Assembly: GCA_013178005.1 (NCBI GenBank)
Contig: JABLXL010000033.1
Span: 1 to 51,418 of the forward strand
DNA from: Actinomycetota bacterium
GTDB taxonomy: Bacteria > Actinomycetota > Geothermincolia > Geothermincolales > RBG-13-55-18
Direction: 5' to 3'
Length of the DNA: 51,418 bases
The notes beneath the pieces were generated by a model. That model had not been told where the DNA came from, searched no databases, and saw nothing but the letters and a program-made list of their open reading frames with translations. Below are positions 8,042-16,845 of this stretch, piece by piece; the stretch's first letter is position 1, and each line of letters opens with the position of its first letter. The translations under genes and the position numbers were made by a program.

Positions 8042-9499
8042 TCATGCATCGACACGCCGGCGGTTGGGGACGAGGGAACGGAAGAGGCGCCTGTCCTCCT
8101 GGTCGAAAGTGCGCAGGAGGAGGAGGGCCGCCAGGTAAACAAGAAAGAAGGCCACGACCATCTCCAGCGGCGGGAGGACGTCGCGCAGGGGCAGCATGGA
8201 CAGGGCGGCGGTCGCCGACGCTGCCAGGGGTTTCCACTGCCTGAAGATACGGGGGCTCACGTGCAGGTGCTTCCAGGAGAAGAAAGCGGTGAAGGCGAAA
8301 AGGCACGCCTCGGCCACCAGGGTGCTCACGGCCGCCCCCACCAAACCCAGGGCGGGAGCGAGCAGCAGGCACAGCCCGGTGTTTATGGCCGCGCAGAGCA
8401 GGATGGCGATGACGCTGAAACGCTGCTTGTACTGGGAGTTGAGCAGGTCGATGAGGGGGATGTAGGCGAAGCTGAAAAGGGGGATGGCCGCCAGTATCCA
8501 GAGCGCCGGGGCCGCCTCCACGTAGGACCGTCCGTAGACCGAGGAGATGATCCGCGGCGCGTACACGGCCAGGAGCCCCGAGAAGGGCAGGCTCAGGCAG
8601 GCGAGGTATTTCACCACCAGGCGGATGGCGTCGCGATGGCGCCCGTCACGGGACTTCCCTATCCTGGCCAGGAAGGGGAATACGGCGGTCATGCAGGTGG
8701 CGGGGATGATGGCCAGCATCCAGATCACGCGGTAGGCCGAGCTGAACAGGCCCGCCTCCTCGTTGCCCTTGAAGAGCGACAGGAGTACGGTGTTGGCGTA
8801 CCCGAAGAGGAAGGTGAGCACCCCGATGACCCCGAAGGGGAGGGCGCCGATGACCATTTTCTTCCAGAAAGCCAGGTCGAAGGTGAAGGCCGGCTTTCCC
8901 ATCTTGCGGGTGAGGATGATGAAGTCCATGGCCATGGACACCGTTGCCCCCACCATCATGGCGAAGGCGATTCCCATCAACCCGTAACCGTTGAAGAGCA
9001 GCGCTGTGCCCACCCCGAAGGTGAGCAGGATATCCACCACGTCCACCAGGGCCTGGTATTTCATGACCTCGAAGGCCTGGAAGATGGCGTCGAAGAAGCG
9101 CCGCAACCCCGTGAAGACCAGGAGGCTGAGGCCTATGAGGAAGAGGGGCAGGCGCCCGTCGGGCGACCGGGGAGAGAAGAGCAGGATAAACGCCACCAAC
9201 CCCGCGCTCGCCAGCCCTGTGAGGAGGCGCAGCACGGAGAGGTCTCCGATGTATTTGGCCACGTCCTCGCGGTGATGGGCCAGCTCGCGCACCACCATCT
9301 TCGGCAGGCCCATCTCCCCCACGATGACCAGGATGGAGGCAAGGGAAAGGGCGAAACTGAAGGCGCCGAAGCCCTCCGTCCCCAGGTGCCGGGCGATAAG
9401 GATGGTGAACAGGGGCATGAGGACGGCGCGGAAAGTCCCCCCGCCCACGATCAGGATTATGTTCTTCGCTATGCGCTTCGCGTCGCTCAAGTCGTGCAT
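8042..9499 (-). CDS. Oligosaccharide flippase (Wzx/MATE-like membrane protein)
   Basis: A 485-residue polytopic membrane protein with about 12-14 hydrophobic segments spread over its length, starting with MHDLSDAKRIAKNIILIVGG. This pattern is typical of Wzx/RfbX-type flippases that move lipid-linked sugars across the membrane. The open frame extends upstream to 9775, but that extension is Arg/Gly-rich and has no membrane segments, so I start at the ATG at 9499; the ribosome binding site there is weak. A promoter at 9775-9803 predicts a leader of about 270 bases. No glycosyltransferases are in the window, so the exported glycan is unknown. Confidence 0.85.
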   Translation of the reverse strand: MHDLSDAKRIAKNIILIVGGGTFRAVLMPLFTILIARHLGTEGFGAFSFALSLASILVIVGEMGLPKMVVRELAHHREDVAKYIGDLSVLRLLTGLASAGLVAFILLFSPRSPDGRLPLFLIGLSLLVFTGLRRFFDAIFQAFEVMKYQALVDVVDILLTFGVGTALLFNGYGLMGIAFAMMVGATVSMAMDFIILTRKMGKPAFTFDLAFWKKMVIGALPFGVIGVLTFLFGYANTVLLSLFKGNEEAGLFSSAYRVIWMLAIIPATCMTAVFPFLARIGKSRDGRHRDAIRLVVKYLACLSLPFSGLLAVYAPRIISSVYGRSYVEAAPALWILAAIPLFSFAYIPLIDLLNSQYKQRFSVIAILLCAAINTGLCLLLAPALGLVGAAVSTLVAEACLFAFTAFFSWKHLHVSPRIFRQWKPLAASATAALSMLPLRDVLPPLEMVVAFFLVYLAALLLLRTFDQEDRRLFRSLVPNRRRVDA

Positions 9500-9774
9500 C
9501 CTCGCGTCGCGTTTTCGTCTTTCCCAGCGGGAACCCCGGACGAATCCGGCATGGCACCAGCCGTCGATCTTACCCGCTTCCCTCACCCGCCGGAGGTCGC
9601 CGCTGGCTGCGCTCGTACGGTCCCCTGGTCGCCTCCCCGGCGCCTTCCCATGGCGCGCAGCATGTCCGTCAGCCTGGCCGCGTCCCGCCGGCCGCGCTCC
9701 CGCGTCCTGGCGTGAGCCGCCGGGTCGGGGATTGTCGCCGGAAGGAGACCTCCGCCCCACGGGCAATCCGTCCA

Positions 9775-9803
9775 AGTATCCGCCGAGCGCTATATCATGT
9801 CAA
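9775..9803 (-). promoter_or_regulatory. Sigma-A-type promoter for the flippase gene
   Basis: On the minus strand there is a consensus TTGACA (-35, 9798-9803), a 17-base spacer and GATACT (-10, 9775-9780). Transcription would begin near 9768, about 270 bases before the chosen start codon. Confidence 0.5.
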
Positions 9804-9912
9804 TCGGATATATCATCCAGAACTTGACCCTCGCGGGGATCCGACCGGTCTTTCGTGCTTCATGCTGACTGTGCCTTGAACCGCTCAAGGACTGTAGCCG
9901 CCTGCACAACCT

Positions 9913-10083
9913 CGGAGAGGACGGGCCGTGAGGTCGGGGCGGGCAACCAGGGGGTAAGGGACACGAGACGATTTGGACTACCTGGAGATTCGATCATGGG
10001 TAAAGGGTGCCTACACCTTGGCGGAGAGGACAAGCCGCTAGGTCGGGGCGGGCAACCAGGGGGTCAGGGACACGAGACGGTTT
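9913..10083. repeat. Pair of 62-bp direct repeats in an intergenic region
   Basis: Copies at 9913-9974 and 10022-10083 (109 bases apart) differ at about six positions and share the core GTCGGGGCGGGCAACCAGGG followed by a GGGACACGAGACG tail. They lie in the roughly 700-base gap (9500-10220) between the divergent flippase gene and the membrane-anchored hypothetical gene. No protein or known RNA is visible in the gap. Confidence 0.8.
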
Positions 10084-10220
10084 CGTCCCCCCGGCAAGCC
10101 TTGTATCATGCAGTCAGGGCCTTGCCTTGACGGGATCGACCGGCCGGTGCCTGTGGGGAGACGACAATCTTCGGGCGCACGGAGGCCGATAGTACATCCG
10201 GGGAGCCGTAGGAGGGCATC

Positions 10221-10703
10221 ATGATCGTGTTATTCGTCCTGTTGGTGGTGCTGGTCGATATCGTCATCACCATGGCTTTCCTGACCAGGTGGATCAAGAG
10301 CCTGCGGGTGGAGGCCGTGGAAAGGATGAAGGAGATGACGGAGGGGGAGACCGTTTACCACGTCGAGGACTGCAATTTCTTCGGGCGCGCGTCGAAGGGC
10401 TATTGGCAGTGGCGCGGAAACGGACTGCTGGCGCTGACCGACCGCGGCCTGCGTTTCCGCCAGCTCGTCCCGAGAACGGAGATCTCTATCCCCATCGGGG
10501 CCATATCGAGCGTATCCGATCCGAGCTCTTTTCTCGGAAAATCCAGGATGAAAAAGCTGCTGCGGGTGGATTTTCAAGGAGAGGGCGGGGAGGAGGACGC
10601 GTGCGCGTGGCTCCTTCCCTCCCTGGAGTGGTGGAAGGAGGCGTTGGAAGCGCTCCGCTCAGGAAAGGAGCCCCCCGCCGCCCTCTGGGAGAGCGGCCCT
10701 TAG
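10221..10703 (+). CDS. Membrane-anchored hypothetical protein
   Basis: A 160-residue protein of unknown function. One N-terminal membrane helix (MIVLFVLLVVLVDIVITMAF) is followed by a soluble domain of alternating strands ending in a helix rich in Trp and Glu. The soluble part (GNGLLALTDRGLRFRQL, then EISIPIGAISSV) looks like a PH/GRAM-like fold: 'a value, then a threshold line of beta strands'. That is only a resemblance. TAGGAGGG lies at the right distance from the ATG. It opens a run of four small uncharacterised genes before the phosphate regulon. Confidence 0.75.
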   Translation: MIVLFVLLVVLVDIVITMAFLTRWIKSLRVEAVERMKEMTEGETVYHVEDCNFFGRASKGYWQWRGNGLLALTDRGLRFRQLVPRTEISIPIGAISSVSDPSSFLGKSRMKKLLRVDFQGEGGEEDACAWLLPSLEWWKEALEALRSGKEPPAALWESGP

Positions 10704-10826
10704 AAAGCGGAGGCCCGTTCGAGCCCCGGCGTATTTGGCAGCTCCATTCCCGCATGACGGGCGAAAATGCCCCCACTTCCCGATCCCATGCAGACCCAAT
10801 ATGCCTGACTCAGCCGGGCAAAGGGT

Positions 10827-11138
10827 CTAACCGTAAATCATCGAAACGCGCTCACCCGGTTCTCTCCCGGTCTCGTTGTCCCTGGCATGTATGAGCTCGT
10901 CCTTGAGCGCGGATAAGAGATGGGTCTGGCGGAGCGACTCGCGCTGCAACCTGTCTATGGTCCTGCGGAGGTGGAAATAAAGGTCAACATCTTCCTGGTG
11001 GCGCGATTCCGTCCTGGCCATGACGCCCAGGGATATGTTGGCCAGCTTGGCCATGAACAGCAGGTCGCAGAGTACTTTGCCGTTCGCTTCCTCGAGTTCC
11101 TGTAAAAAGTAGGACACCTTTAGATATTCCTTGACCAT
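10827..11138 (-). CDS. Small helical hypothetical protein
   Basis: A 103-residue, almost entirely helical protein, charged and without cysteines other than one, with heptad-like Leu spacing in HLRRTIDRLQRESLRQTHLL. GGAGGC precedes the ATG. No family recognised. It is transcribed in the same direction as the phasin-like gene at 11314 but is separated from it by a strong hairpin. A structural or adaptor role is possible. Confidence 0.65.
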   Translation of the reverse strand: MVKEYLKVSYFLQELEEANGKVLCDLLFMAKLANISLGVMARTESRHQEDVDLYFHLRRTIDRLQRESLRQTHLLSALKDELIHARDNETGREPGERVSMIYG

Positions 11139-11235
11139 GCCACGCCTCCGTTCGTTGTGGGTGCCGACAGGTAAAAATGCTCGCGTTCAAAGATCTGGTA
11201 CCGGCTGACCATATGCGAACCCTTCCTCTACAGGT

Positions 11236-11261
11236 GGCCGGGGCCCATTTGGGCCCCGGCC
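11236..11261. terminator. GC-rich 12-bp hairpin
   Basis: GGCCGGGGCCCA pairs perfectly with TGGGCCCCGGCC around a TT centre. It lies just beyond the stop of the minus-strand phasin-like gene, so it probably ends or stabilises that transcript. No T-tract follows on either strand, so classical intrinsic termination is not assured. Confidence 0.5.
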
Positions 11262-11313
11262 CGTTGCGGCGTGCTAGAGCCTGACCGTTGCTCGGGTTTC
11301 ATGTGCAGCATGG

Positions 11314-11736
11314 TTAATCGCTCTTCGCAACCGGCTTGGTCGGCTTCTCCCCCTGTTTACCCTGCCCGCCGGTGAAGTATGGAAAAATACCCCACAGCGA
11401 CATCCACGCGCGCAGGAGTTCGGCCTGCGCCTCACCCCAGGGAGCGGAAGCCCACGCGAACGGCGGGAGAAGGCCTTTGGTGTTTTCCGCGTTTTCCTCG
11501 AGGATGGTCAGTGCCTTCTCCAGGTCGCGCTGAAACTCTTCTCTCCCGCTCTTCACGTTCGACATCCACGCGGTGAAGAGCGCATCCAACTCGCTGCGCA
11601 TCTTGCCGTTCTGTTCCAGGGCCATCGCCCAGCTTTTCTGCATCTGGTCCAACGCGATATCGACGGACCACAGGGCCGTCTTGAAGTAACTCCTCATCCC
11701 TTCCATAATTGTTTTCTCCCAGGTATCGGCATTCAT
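11314..11736 (-). CDS. Phasin-like helical protein
   Basis: A 140-residue amphipathic helical protein with regularly spaced aromatic residues (SYFKTALWSVDIALDQM, and later TAWMSNVKSGREEF). It ends in a Pro/Gly/Trp-rich and Lys-rich tail (GGQGKQGEKPTKP). The size, helical content and tail resemble phasins, which coat polyhydroxyalkanoate granules. This is a resemblance only, and no PHA synthase is in the window. I start at 11736 because AAGGAGAGG precedes that ATG; an in-frame start 33 bases upstream has no site. Confidence 0.6.
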   Translation of the reverse strand: MNADTWEKTIMEGMRSYFKTALWSVDIALDQMQKSWAMALEQNGKMRSELDALFTAWMSNVKSGREEFQRDLEKALTILEENAENTKGLLPPFAWASAPWGEAQAELLRAWMSLWGIFPYFTGGQGKQGEKPTKPVAKSD

Positions 11737-11850
11737 CTTCCTCTCCTTCCCGTTTCCTGATCCGCTCATCCTTTAACGCGGAACTTGGCGGTTATGGCCT
11801 GCGCGGGAAACGATCCCGTCGTTGTCCCCGCTCGTCCTTTACGCGACACG

Positions 11851-12147
11851 CTAATCAACCTCACTCTGGTAATATGCGTCTTCGTATGAGTAGCCTTCAT
11901 TTTCGTGTGAGTCTTCTTCGTAGTCGCGCACCGGACGCCCGCGGCGCCTCAGTTCGTCGAAGCACGGCTTTTCCAGGAGCTCCTGGCCATCCTGGCCGTA
12001 GGCCTCTTCCGGATCCGCCCATTCCTCCACCCGAACGGCGTTGACATGGGGAGACGTGCCGGCGAACGGCGCGGAGAGGAAATCGTCCATATCCGTCATC
12101 TCGTGATGCCCGCAGAGATTGTCGTCAAGAAAATCGGCCGTTTTCAA
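11851..12147 (-). CDS. Small acidic hypothetical protein, TTG start
   Basis: A 98-residue acidic protein with a Tyr/Glu/Asp-rich C terminus (EGYSYEDAYYQSEVD). The start decision is clear: AAAGGAGGTGAAGGAA, nearly the full anti-Shine-Dalgarno complement, sits immediately before a TTG at 12145-12147, whereas the in-frame ATG at 12198 has none. No domain is recognised; low complexity suggests partial disorder. Pho-box-like repeats lie about 65-90 bases upstream, so it may belong to the phosphate regulon with the divergent phosphatase. Confidence 0.65.
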   Translation of the reverse strand: MKTADFLDDNLCGHHEMTDMDDFLSAPFAGTSPHVNAVRVEEWADPEEAYGQDGQELLEKPCFDELRRRGRPVRDYEEDSHENEGYSYEDAYYQSEVD

Positions 12148-12210
12148 TTCCTTCACCTCCTTTCGGCACGGATTGCCATCCACACTCTCAAGGATCATTA
12201 AGAGGGGCGT

Positions 12211-12239
12211 GGTTTACACCTGGGTTTACGGTTGGTAAA
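12211..12239. promoter_or_regulatory. Possible Pho box between divergent genes
   Basis: Read on the minus strand, TTTACC, TAAACC and TAAACC occur with 11- and 12-base spacing. They resemble the clearer TTTACC/TTTAAC arrays upstream of the kinase-like gene and pstS. The position, between the alkaline phosphatase and the small acidic gene, is right for phosphate control, but the repeats are fewer and less regular. The remaining gap up to 12566 holds no gene. Confidence 0.35.
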
Positions 12240-12566
12240 GGTCTTTAGAAATTCAGGTTGAATTTGTCGTCGGCGGATGCCCAAATCAACGACAGCATTG
12301 TGCTCACCGTGGATGGACCTCCTGCGAAGCAGTGTGGGTGCAATCCTTAATTGATCGGTAAATCAGGCTTCACCTCACCGCAACCCAAGCTTAAACTACG
12401 CGCCCTAAGCTCGGGGCCGTAGGCGGGGAAATTCGAGGTGGTGCGGAAGGAGGTGGTGTGCGCGCAAGCGGAGCGACGAAGAACCCCTTATCCACGACGC
12501 ACACAATGGCAAAGCGCGCAAAAGAGAGAGGAGGAGAGGAACGCTAAGCAGAGAGGAGTAGAAGAA

Positions 12567-13985
12567 ATGCGTTCGCTTCCAAAATATCGCAGAAGAGCAT
12601 GGGCTTACCTGGCCCTGGCGGTCGCCCTGGCCCTTTTTGCCTCGATCACAATGAGGATGTTCGAAATCGACAGCGCACACGCTTTGGGTCTGGGCAGCCG
12701 CAAGGTCAAGAACATTATTTTAATGATCAGCGACGGTTGCGGGTATAACCATATCGAGGCGACTGACTATTACGAAGCGGGAAGGAAGAAGGCCCAGGCC
12801 TATGAGCATTTTCCGGTTAGGCTGGGCATGAGCACCTACGAATACGAACTGGTCGATGGCGCCTACAAGCTCCTGGGCTACGACCCCCGCCGCGCATGGA
12901 GCGAGTTCGAATACGTGAAAGAGAACGCCACTGATTCCGCTTCCGCCGCCACCGCCATGTCCACAAGCTTCAAAACGAAGAACGGTGCCATCGGGGTGGA
13001 CGTCACTGACCGTCCGCTCTCCCATCTCGCACAGCGGGCGGAAGAGCTGGGAATGGCGACCGGCGTCATAACCAGCGTAGAGTGGAGTCACGCCACGCCA
13101 GCCGGGTTCGTCGCCCACAATCCTTCGCGGAACAACTACGAGCAGATTGCCAGTGAAATGATTAACAACAGCGCCACCGACGTGATCATGGGCTGCGGGC
13201 ATCCATGGTTCGACGACAACGGCCGGCCCAAGGCATCCCCCGGCTACAAATACGTCGGCGGCCAGGCGACCTGGGACGCCCTCGTTGCGGGCACCGCGGG
13301 CAAGGCGGTTGACGCCGACCACAACGGCATCATGGACGACGCGTGGAAGCTGATACAAGACCGCGCGGAGTTCCAGGTCCTGGCCAGCGGCCCCACTCCC
13401 AAGAGGGTGTGCGGCACCGCAAAAGCGTACACCACCCTGCAGCAGGGGCGGTCCGGCGACGGCAATGCCGCCCCCTACATCGTCCCGCTCACCCAGAGCG
13501 TGCCCACGCTGGAGGAGATGACCAAGGGCGCCCTGAACGTCCTCGATAACGACCGCGACGGGTTCTTCCTCATGATCGAGGGAGGCGCGGTCGACTGGGC
13601 CAGCCACGCCAACCAGAGCGGCCGCATGATCGAGGAGGAGATGGACTTCAACCACGCCGTTGATGCCGTTATCGACTGGGTGCGCCGCAACAGCAACTGG
13701 GCCGAGACCCTGCTGGTGGTCACGGGCGATCATGAGTGCGGTTATCTCTGCGGCCCCGGATCCGCCGCCGCGGGCAGGATACAGCCCGTGGTCAACAACG
13801 GCCGCGGCGCACTCCCGGGAATGGAATGGAACAGCGACGAGCACACTAACGCCCTGATCCCGCTCTACGTCAAGGGTTGGGCCTCCATCCATTTCTACCG
13901 TTACGCCAACGAGTTCGACCCGGTGCGGGGGCTTTACATCGACAACGCCGAGTTGGGAAAGTTGTTGTTCGGATTGCTGCGTTGA
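12567..13985 (+). CDS. phoA: Exported alkaline phosphatase
   Basis: A 472-residue metal-dependent phosphomonoesterase that releases phosphate from organic esters outside the membrane. The N terminus has basic residues and a hydrophobic segment (AYLALAVALALFASI), i.e. a signal peptide or anchor. The PhoA-type active site is complete: DGCGYNH metal ligand, TDSASAATAMST with nucleophile Ser near residue 124, EGGAVDWASHAN and VTGDHECG metal ligands, and DEHTNALIP near the end. GAGGAG precedes the ATG at 12567. The phosphate sensor and transporter genes follow on the same strand, so phosphate-starvation induction is very likely. Confidence 0.93.
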   Translation: MRSLPKYRRRAWAYLALAVALALFASITMRMFEIDSAHALGLGSRKVKNIILMISDGCGYNHIEATDYYEAGRKKAQAYEHFPVRLGMSTYEYELVDGAYKLLGYDPRRAWSEFEYVKENATDSASAATAMSTSFKTKNGAIGVDVTDRPLSHLAQRAEELGMATGVITSVEWSHATPAGFVAHNPSRNNYEQIASEMINNSATDVIMGCGHPWFDDNGRPKASPGYKYVGGQATWDALVAGTAGKAVDADHNGIMDDAWKLIQDRAEFQVLASGPTPKRVCGTAKAYTTLQQGRSGDGNAAPYIVPLTQSVPTLEEMTKGALNVLDNDRDGFFLMIEGGAVDWASHANQSGRMIEEEMDFNHAVDAVIDWVRRNSNWAETLLVVTGDHECGYLCGPGSAAAGRIQPVVNNGRGALPGMEWNSDEHTNALIPLYVKGWASIHFYRYANEFDPVRGLYIDNAELGKLLFGLLR

Positions 13986-14005
13986 TGCCGTTATCCCCCC
14001 AAAAA

Positions 14006-14033
14006 GAGAAGGGGCCCCCGGGGGCCCCTTCTC
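14006..14033. terminator. 28-base perfect palindrome after phosphatase gene
   Basis: GAGAAGGGGCCCCC is followed directly by its complement GGGGGCCCCTTCTC, about 20 bases beyond the phosphatase stop. On the plus strand it is followed by AAAC. An A-run precedes it, so on the minus strand a T-run follows. It probably ends the phosphatase transcript or works for antisense transcription. Confidence 0.55.
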
Positions 14034-14060
14034 AAACATGGCAGGAAAGGTGGTCGTCCA

Positions 14061-14171
14061 TGGTCTTATATCCCGAGCCGGTGCCGGAAATGCGGAAGAT
14101 ACAAAGAGAGCGAAGCGCGCCGGAAATCGGGCTTCCCTGGTCTTGTGTCCCGAGCCGGCCGGCAATGGCGG
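14061..14171. repeat. Pair of ~34-bp direct repeats before phoP
   Basis: TGGTCTTATATCCCGAGCCG at 14061 recurs as TGGTCTTGTGTCCCGAGCCG at 14138, each followed by a similar CCGG…ATG…CGG stretch. The second copy lies about 40 bases before the phoP promoter, so it could bear on its control, or it may simply be another local duplication. Confidence 0.7.
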
Positions 14172-14177
14172 GACATT

Positions 14178-14207
14178 TTGACGCTGATAAGATAAGAATA
14201 ATATAAA
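14178..14207 (+). promoter_or_regulatory. Promoter of the phoPR operon
   Basis: TTGACG (14178-14183), an 18-base spacer and TATAAA (14202-14207). Transcription would begin near 14214, which coincides with an in-frame ATG and is a reason to prefer the GTG at 14250 as the start codon. Confidence 0.5.
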
Positions 14208-14249
14208 GGCGGTATGATGATGGTCGAAGCGCCGGCGAGAGGACAGGTT

Positions 14250-14954
14250 GTGAAGAGGATCCTTATCATCGAGGACGAGAGGCCCCTGGCCGAGGCGGTG
14301 CAGTACAGCCTGGAAAAAGAAGGCTATGAGGTGGATATCGCCCTCGACGGGGAAAGGGGCTGGGAAAAGTTCACGGGAGGCAGCTACGATCTGATCCTCC
14401 TGGACCTCATGCTGCCCAGTATCGACGGCATGGAGATCTGCCGCCGCGTGAGGAGCTCCGGTTCCACGCCCGTGATCATGCTCACCGCCAAGGACTCCGA
14501 CGTGGACAAGATACTGGGGCTGGAGATGGGGGCGGACGATTACGTCACCAAGCCCTTTAACATGCGCGAACTGGTGGCGCGGGTGCGGGCGGTGCTGAGG
14601 CGCGCGGCCGGCGAGGGCGAGGCGCAGGCGGCCAAAGGCAAGCAGCTGCGGGCGGGGGACATAGTCCTGGACTCCGAGCGGCACGAGGTCAAGGTGGGCG
14701 GCAGGGTGGTGGAGATGCCGCTCATGGAATACCGCCTGCTGGAGCTCTTCATGCGCAACCCGGGCAAGGCCTTGGGGCGCGAATACCTTCTCAATAAGGC
14801 CTGGGAAGGGGACTTTTACGGACAGACCAAGACCCTTGACGTGCATATCAGGCGCCTGCGCGAAAAGATAGAGGAGGACCCGGCCAACCCCAGGCACATC
14901 ATCACCGTGCGCGGGGTGGGCTACCGTTTTGAGGCGGCTGAGGCGGAAACATGA
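14250..14954 (+). CDS. phoP: OmpR/PhoB-family phosphate response regulator
   Basis: A 234-residue transcription factor. The receiver domain (residues 1-120) has the acidic pocket EDE, phospho-acceptor Asp 52 in LLDLMLP, and TKPF with the conserved Lys. A winged-helix DNA-binding domain follows, ending in the typical ITVRGVGYRF. It should bind the TTTACC-type repeats upstream of pstS. I choose the GTG at 14250 (GAGAGG upstream, normal family N terminus) over ATG codons at 14214-14220, which coincide with the predicted transcription start. The gene overlaps the kinase gene by four bases (ATGA). The assignment to phosphate rests on linkage to pst, phoU and phoA. Confidence 0.9.
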   Translation: MKRILIIEDERPLAEAVQYSLEKEGYEVDIALDGERGWEKFTGGSYDLILLDLMLPSIDGMEICRRVRSSGSTPVIMLTAKDSDVDKILGLEMGADDYVTKPFNMRELVARVRAVLRRAAGEGEAQAAKGKQLRAGDIVLDSERHEVKVGGRVVEMPLMEYRLLELFMRNPGKALGREYLLNKAWEGDFYGQTKTLDVHIRRLREKIEEDPANPRHIITVRGVGYRFEAAEAET

Positions 14955-16732
14955 AGAGCCTGAGGCGCGTCCTCATCTTCAGGTACACGCTGGTCGTGGC
15001 CCTGGTGCTGATATCCGTAGCCTTGTCGGTGATTGTGCCCGTTAAATCCTTCACCATCTCCCGCGAGGAGGATGCCCTGGAGGACCAGGCGGAGCTCTTC
15101 GCCCGCATATTCCAACCCTTTTTCACGCCGGAAGGCGAACTGGCGAAGGAAATGGGCGACCTCGACGCTCACCTTGAGGGCCTGGCCTCGGACCTGCCGA
15201 CGCGCCTGACGGTCATCGACGCCTCTGGCCGGGTGCTGGGAGACTCCGATTTTCCCGCCGAGGAGATGGAAAACCACGCCGGAAGGCCGGAAGTGGCCTC
15301 GGCCTTACAGGGACGCACGGCGTCGTCCCGCCGCGAGTCGCGCACCTTGGGAAAGACCTTCATCTACGCCGCGTCGCCGGTGCTTGTCGAGGGGCGAGTG
15401 GTGGGGGTGGCGCGTGTGGCACTGGAGGAGGAAGACGTCAGCCCGGCGATCTTCGGGGTATGGTTGATAATCATCGCCGCCTTCGGGGTCTTGCTCCTGG
15501 TGATCGTGGCCGCAAGCCTGTGGACGGAGAGGTCCCTCACCGGGGAGCTCGCGGCCATGCGGGAGGCGGCGGCGGGACTGGCTTCCGGGGACCTGGAGCG
15601 CCGGGTGGCCGAGCCCGGGGTAGAGGACTTCAACGCCCTGGCGAGGGAGTTCAACGCCATGGCGGACGAGATAAGGCGCAGGATCGAGGAGGCGGGCAGC
15701 GAGAGGGGCAAGCTCGAGGCGGTGATCGAAAACATCTCGGCGGGGATCATGGTGACGGATTCGGAGGGGCGTGTCGCCATGCTCAACCGCGCCGCGGGCA
15801 AGATCCTGGGCTTGGGAGAGAGCGACGCGTTGGGACGTCGCGTGATAGAAATATTTACCAGTAGAGAACTGGACGCCATCGTGTCGCGGGCCACCGGGGG
15901 AGAAAGCGTCGAGGAGGAGATAGAGCTCCTGTACCCATCCCACATGGTGCTCAGGGTAAAGGCCAACCCGGTGCTGGGTTCTGACGGGAAAGTGGTTTCC
16001 GCCGTGAGCGTGATCGAGGACGTCACCGACCTCATGCGGCTCAACCGCATGCGACAGGATTTCGTCGCCAACGTGTCCCACGAGCTGCGCACCCCGGTTG
16101 CCTCCATCAGGGCCCTCGCCGATTCCCTTAGGGACGGGGCGCTGGACGACCGGGAGAGGGCGGGGCGTTTTTTGCATGACCTGGGTCGAGAGGCGAAGAG
16201 GCTTTCGCAGCTCATCGAGGACCTGCTCACCCTGAGCCGGCTCGAGGCCAAGGAGACCTCGCTGCAGCTCGAGGAGTTCTCGCTGCGGGAGCTGGTCAGG
16301 GATTGCCTGGAGGACAAGTCAAAGTTGGCCGAGGGGTTCGGCGTGCGTCTAGAGATGAACGAGCCGCGGGAGGACCTGACCGTGGTGGCGGACCGCGGCC
16401 TGATCAGGACGGCCCTCAACAACCTGGTGGACAACGCCATCAAGTACAACCGGCCGGGCGGCAGGGTGAGCGTGAGCGTCAGGGAGGGAGAAGGCGGGCG
16501 CGCGGTCATTTGCGTGGAGGACACCGGCATCGGGATACCCCGCGAGGAGATGCCACGCGTTTTCGAGCGCTTCTACCGCCTCGACAAGGCGCGCTCGCGC
16601 GAAACGGGGGGCACCGGGTTGGGGCTATCCATCGTGAAGCACATCGCGGACCTCCACGGCGGCGCGGTAGAGGTTCGGAGCGTGGTGGGTGAGGGGTCGA
16701 CCTTCACTATAACCCTGCCGCGTCGCGATTGA
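14951..16732 (+). CDS. phoR: Membrane sensor histidine kinase, PhoR type
   Basis: A 593-residue two-component sensor. Two membrane segments (residues about 10-33 and 158-182) flank an extracytoplasmic domain of about 120 residues. Then come a HAMP linker, a PAS domain, the H-box FVANVSHELRTP with phospho-accepting His near residue 377, and the ATPase domain with N-box NNLVDNAIKYN, G1 EDTGIGIP and G2 GGTGLGLSIV. The architecture matches Gram-positive PhoR. It is translationally coupled to phoP. Its ATPase domain is clearly homologous to the small protein encoded next. Confidence 0.93.
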   Translation: MKSLRRVLIFRYTLVVALVLISVALSVIVPVKSFTISREEDALEDQAELFARIFQPFFTPEGELAKEMGDLDAHLEGLASDLPTRLTVIDASGRVLGDSDFPAEEMENHAGRPEVASALQGRTASSRRESRTLGKTFIYAASPVLVEGRVVGVARVALEEEDVSPAIFGVWLIIIAAFGVLLLVIVAASLWTERSLTGELAAMREAAAGLASGDLERRVAEPGVEDFNALAREFNAMADEIRRRIEEAGSERGKLEAVIENISAGIMVTDSEGRVAMLNRAAGKILGLGESDALGRRVIEIFTSRELDAIVSRATGGESVEEEIELLYPSHMVLRVKANPVLGSDGKVVSAVSVIEDVTDLMRLNRMRQDFVANVSHELRTPVASIRALADSLRDGALDDRERAGRFLHDLGREAKRLSQLIEDLLTLSRLEAKETSLQLEEFSLRELVRDCLEDKSKLAEGFGVRLEMNEPREDLTVVADRGLIRTALNNLVDNAIKYNRPGGRVSVSVREGEGGRAVICVEDTGIGIPREEMPRVFERFYRLDKARSRETGGTGLGLSIVKHIADLHGGAVEVRSVVGEGSTFTITLPRRD

Positions 16733-16845
16733 ACGCGGAAACCCAGCGGGAACCTCCATGCTCCCAAGCCGGCTTCAAGGCTTGGAGCGATAAAGACAAC
16801 GCTCTTGCGAGCATTCGGGCAACCAAGTCGTGTACAGGTAGAGAT

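Noticed and set aside
7742-9715. A 657-codon plus-strand frame
   Set aside because: Antisense to the flippase gene; translation is Gly/Gln/His-rich without domain signatures.
12720-14897. A 725-codon open frame on the minus strand
   Set aside because: It lies opposite the alkaline phosphatase and phoP genes, spans their gap, and its translation is His/Val/Ala-rich with no domain; it is a shadow of high-GC coding sequence.
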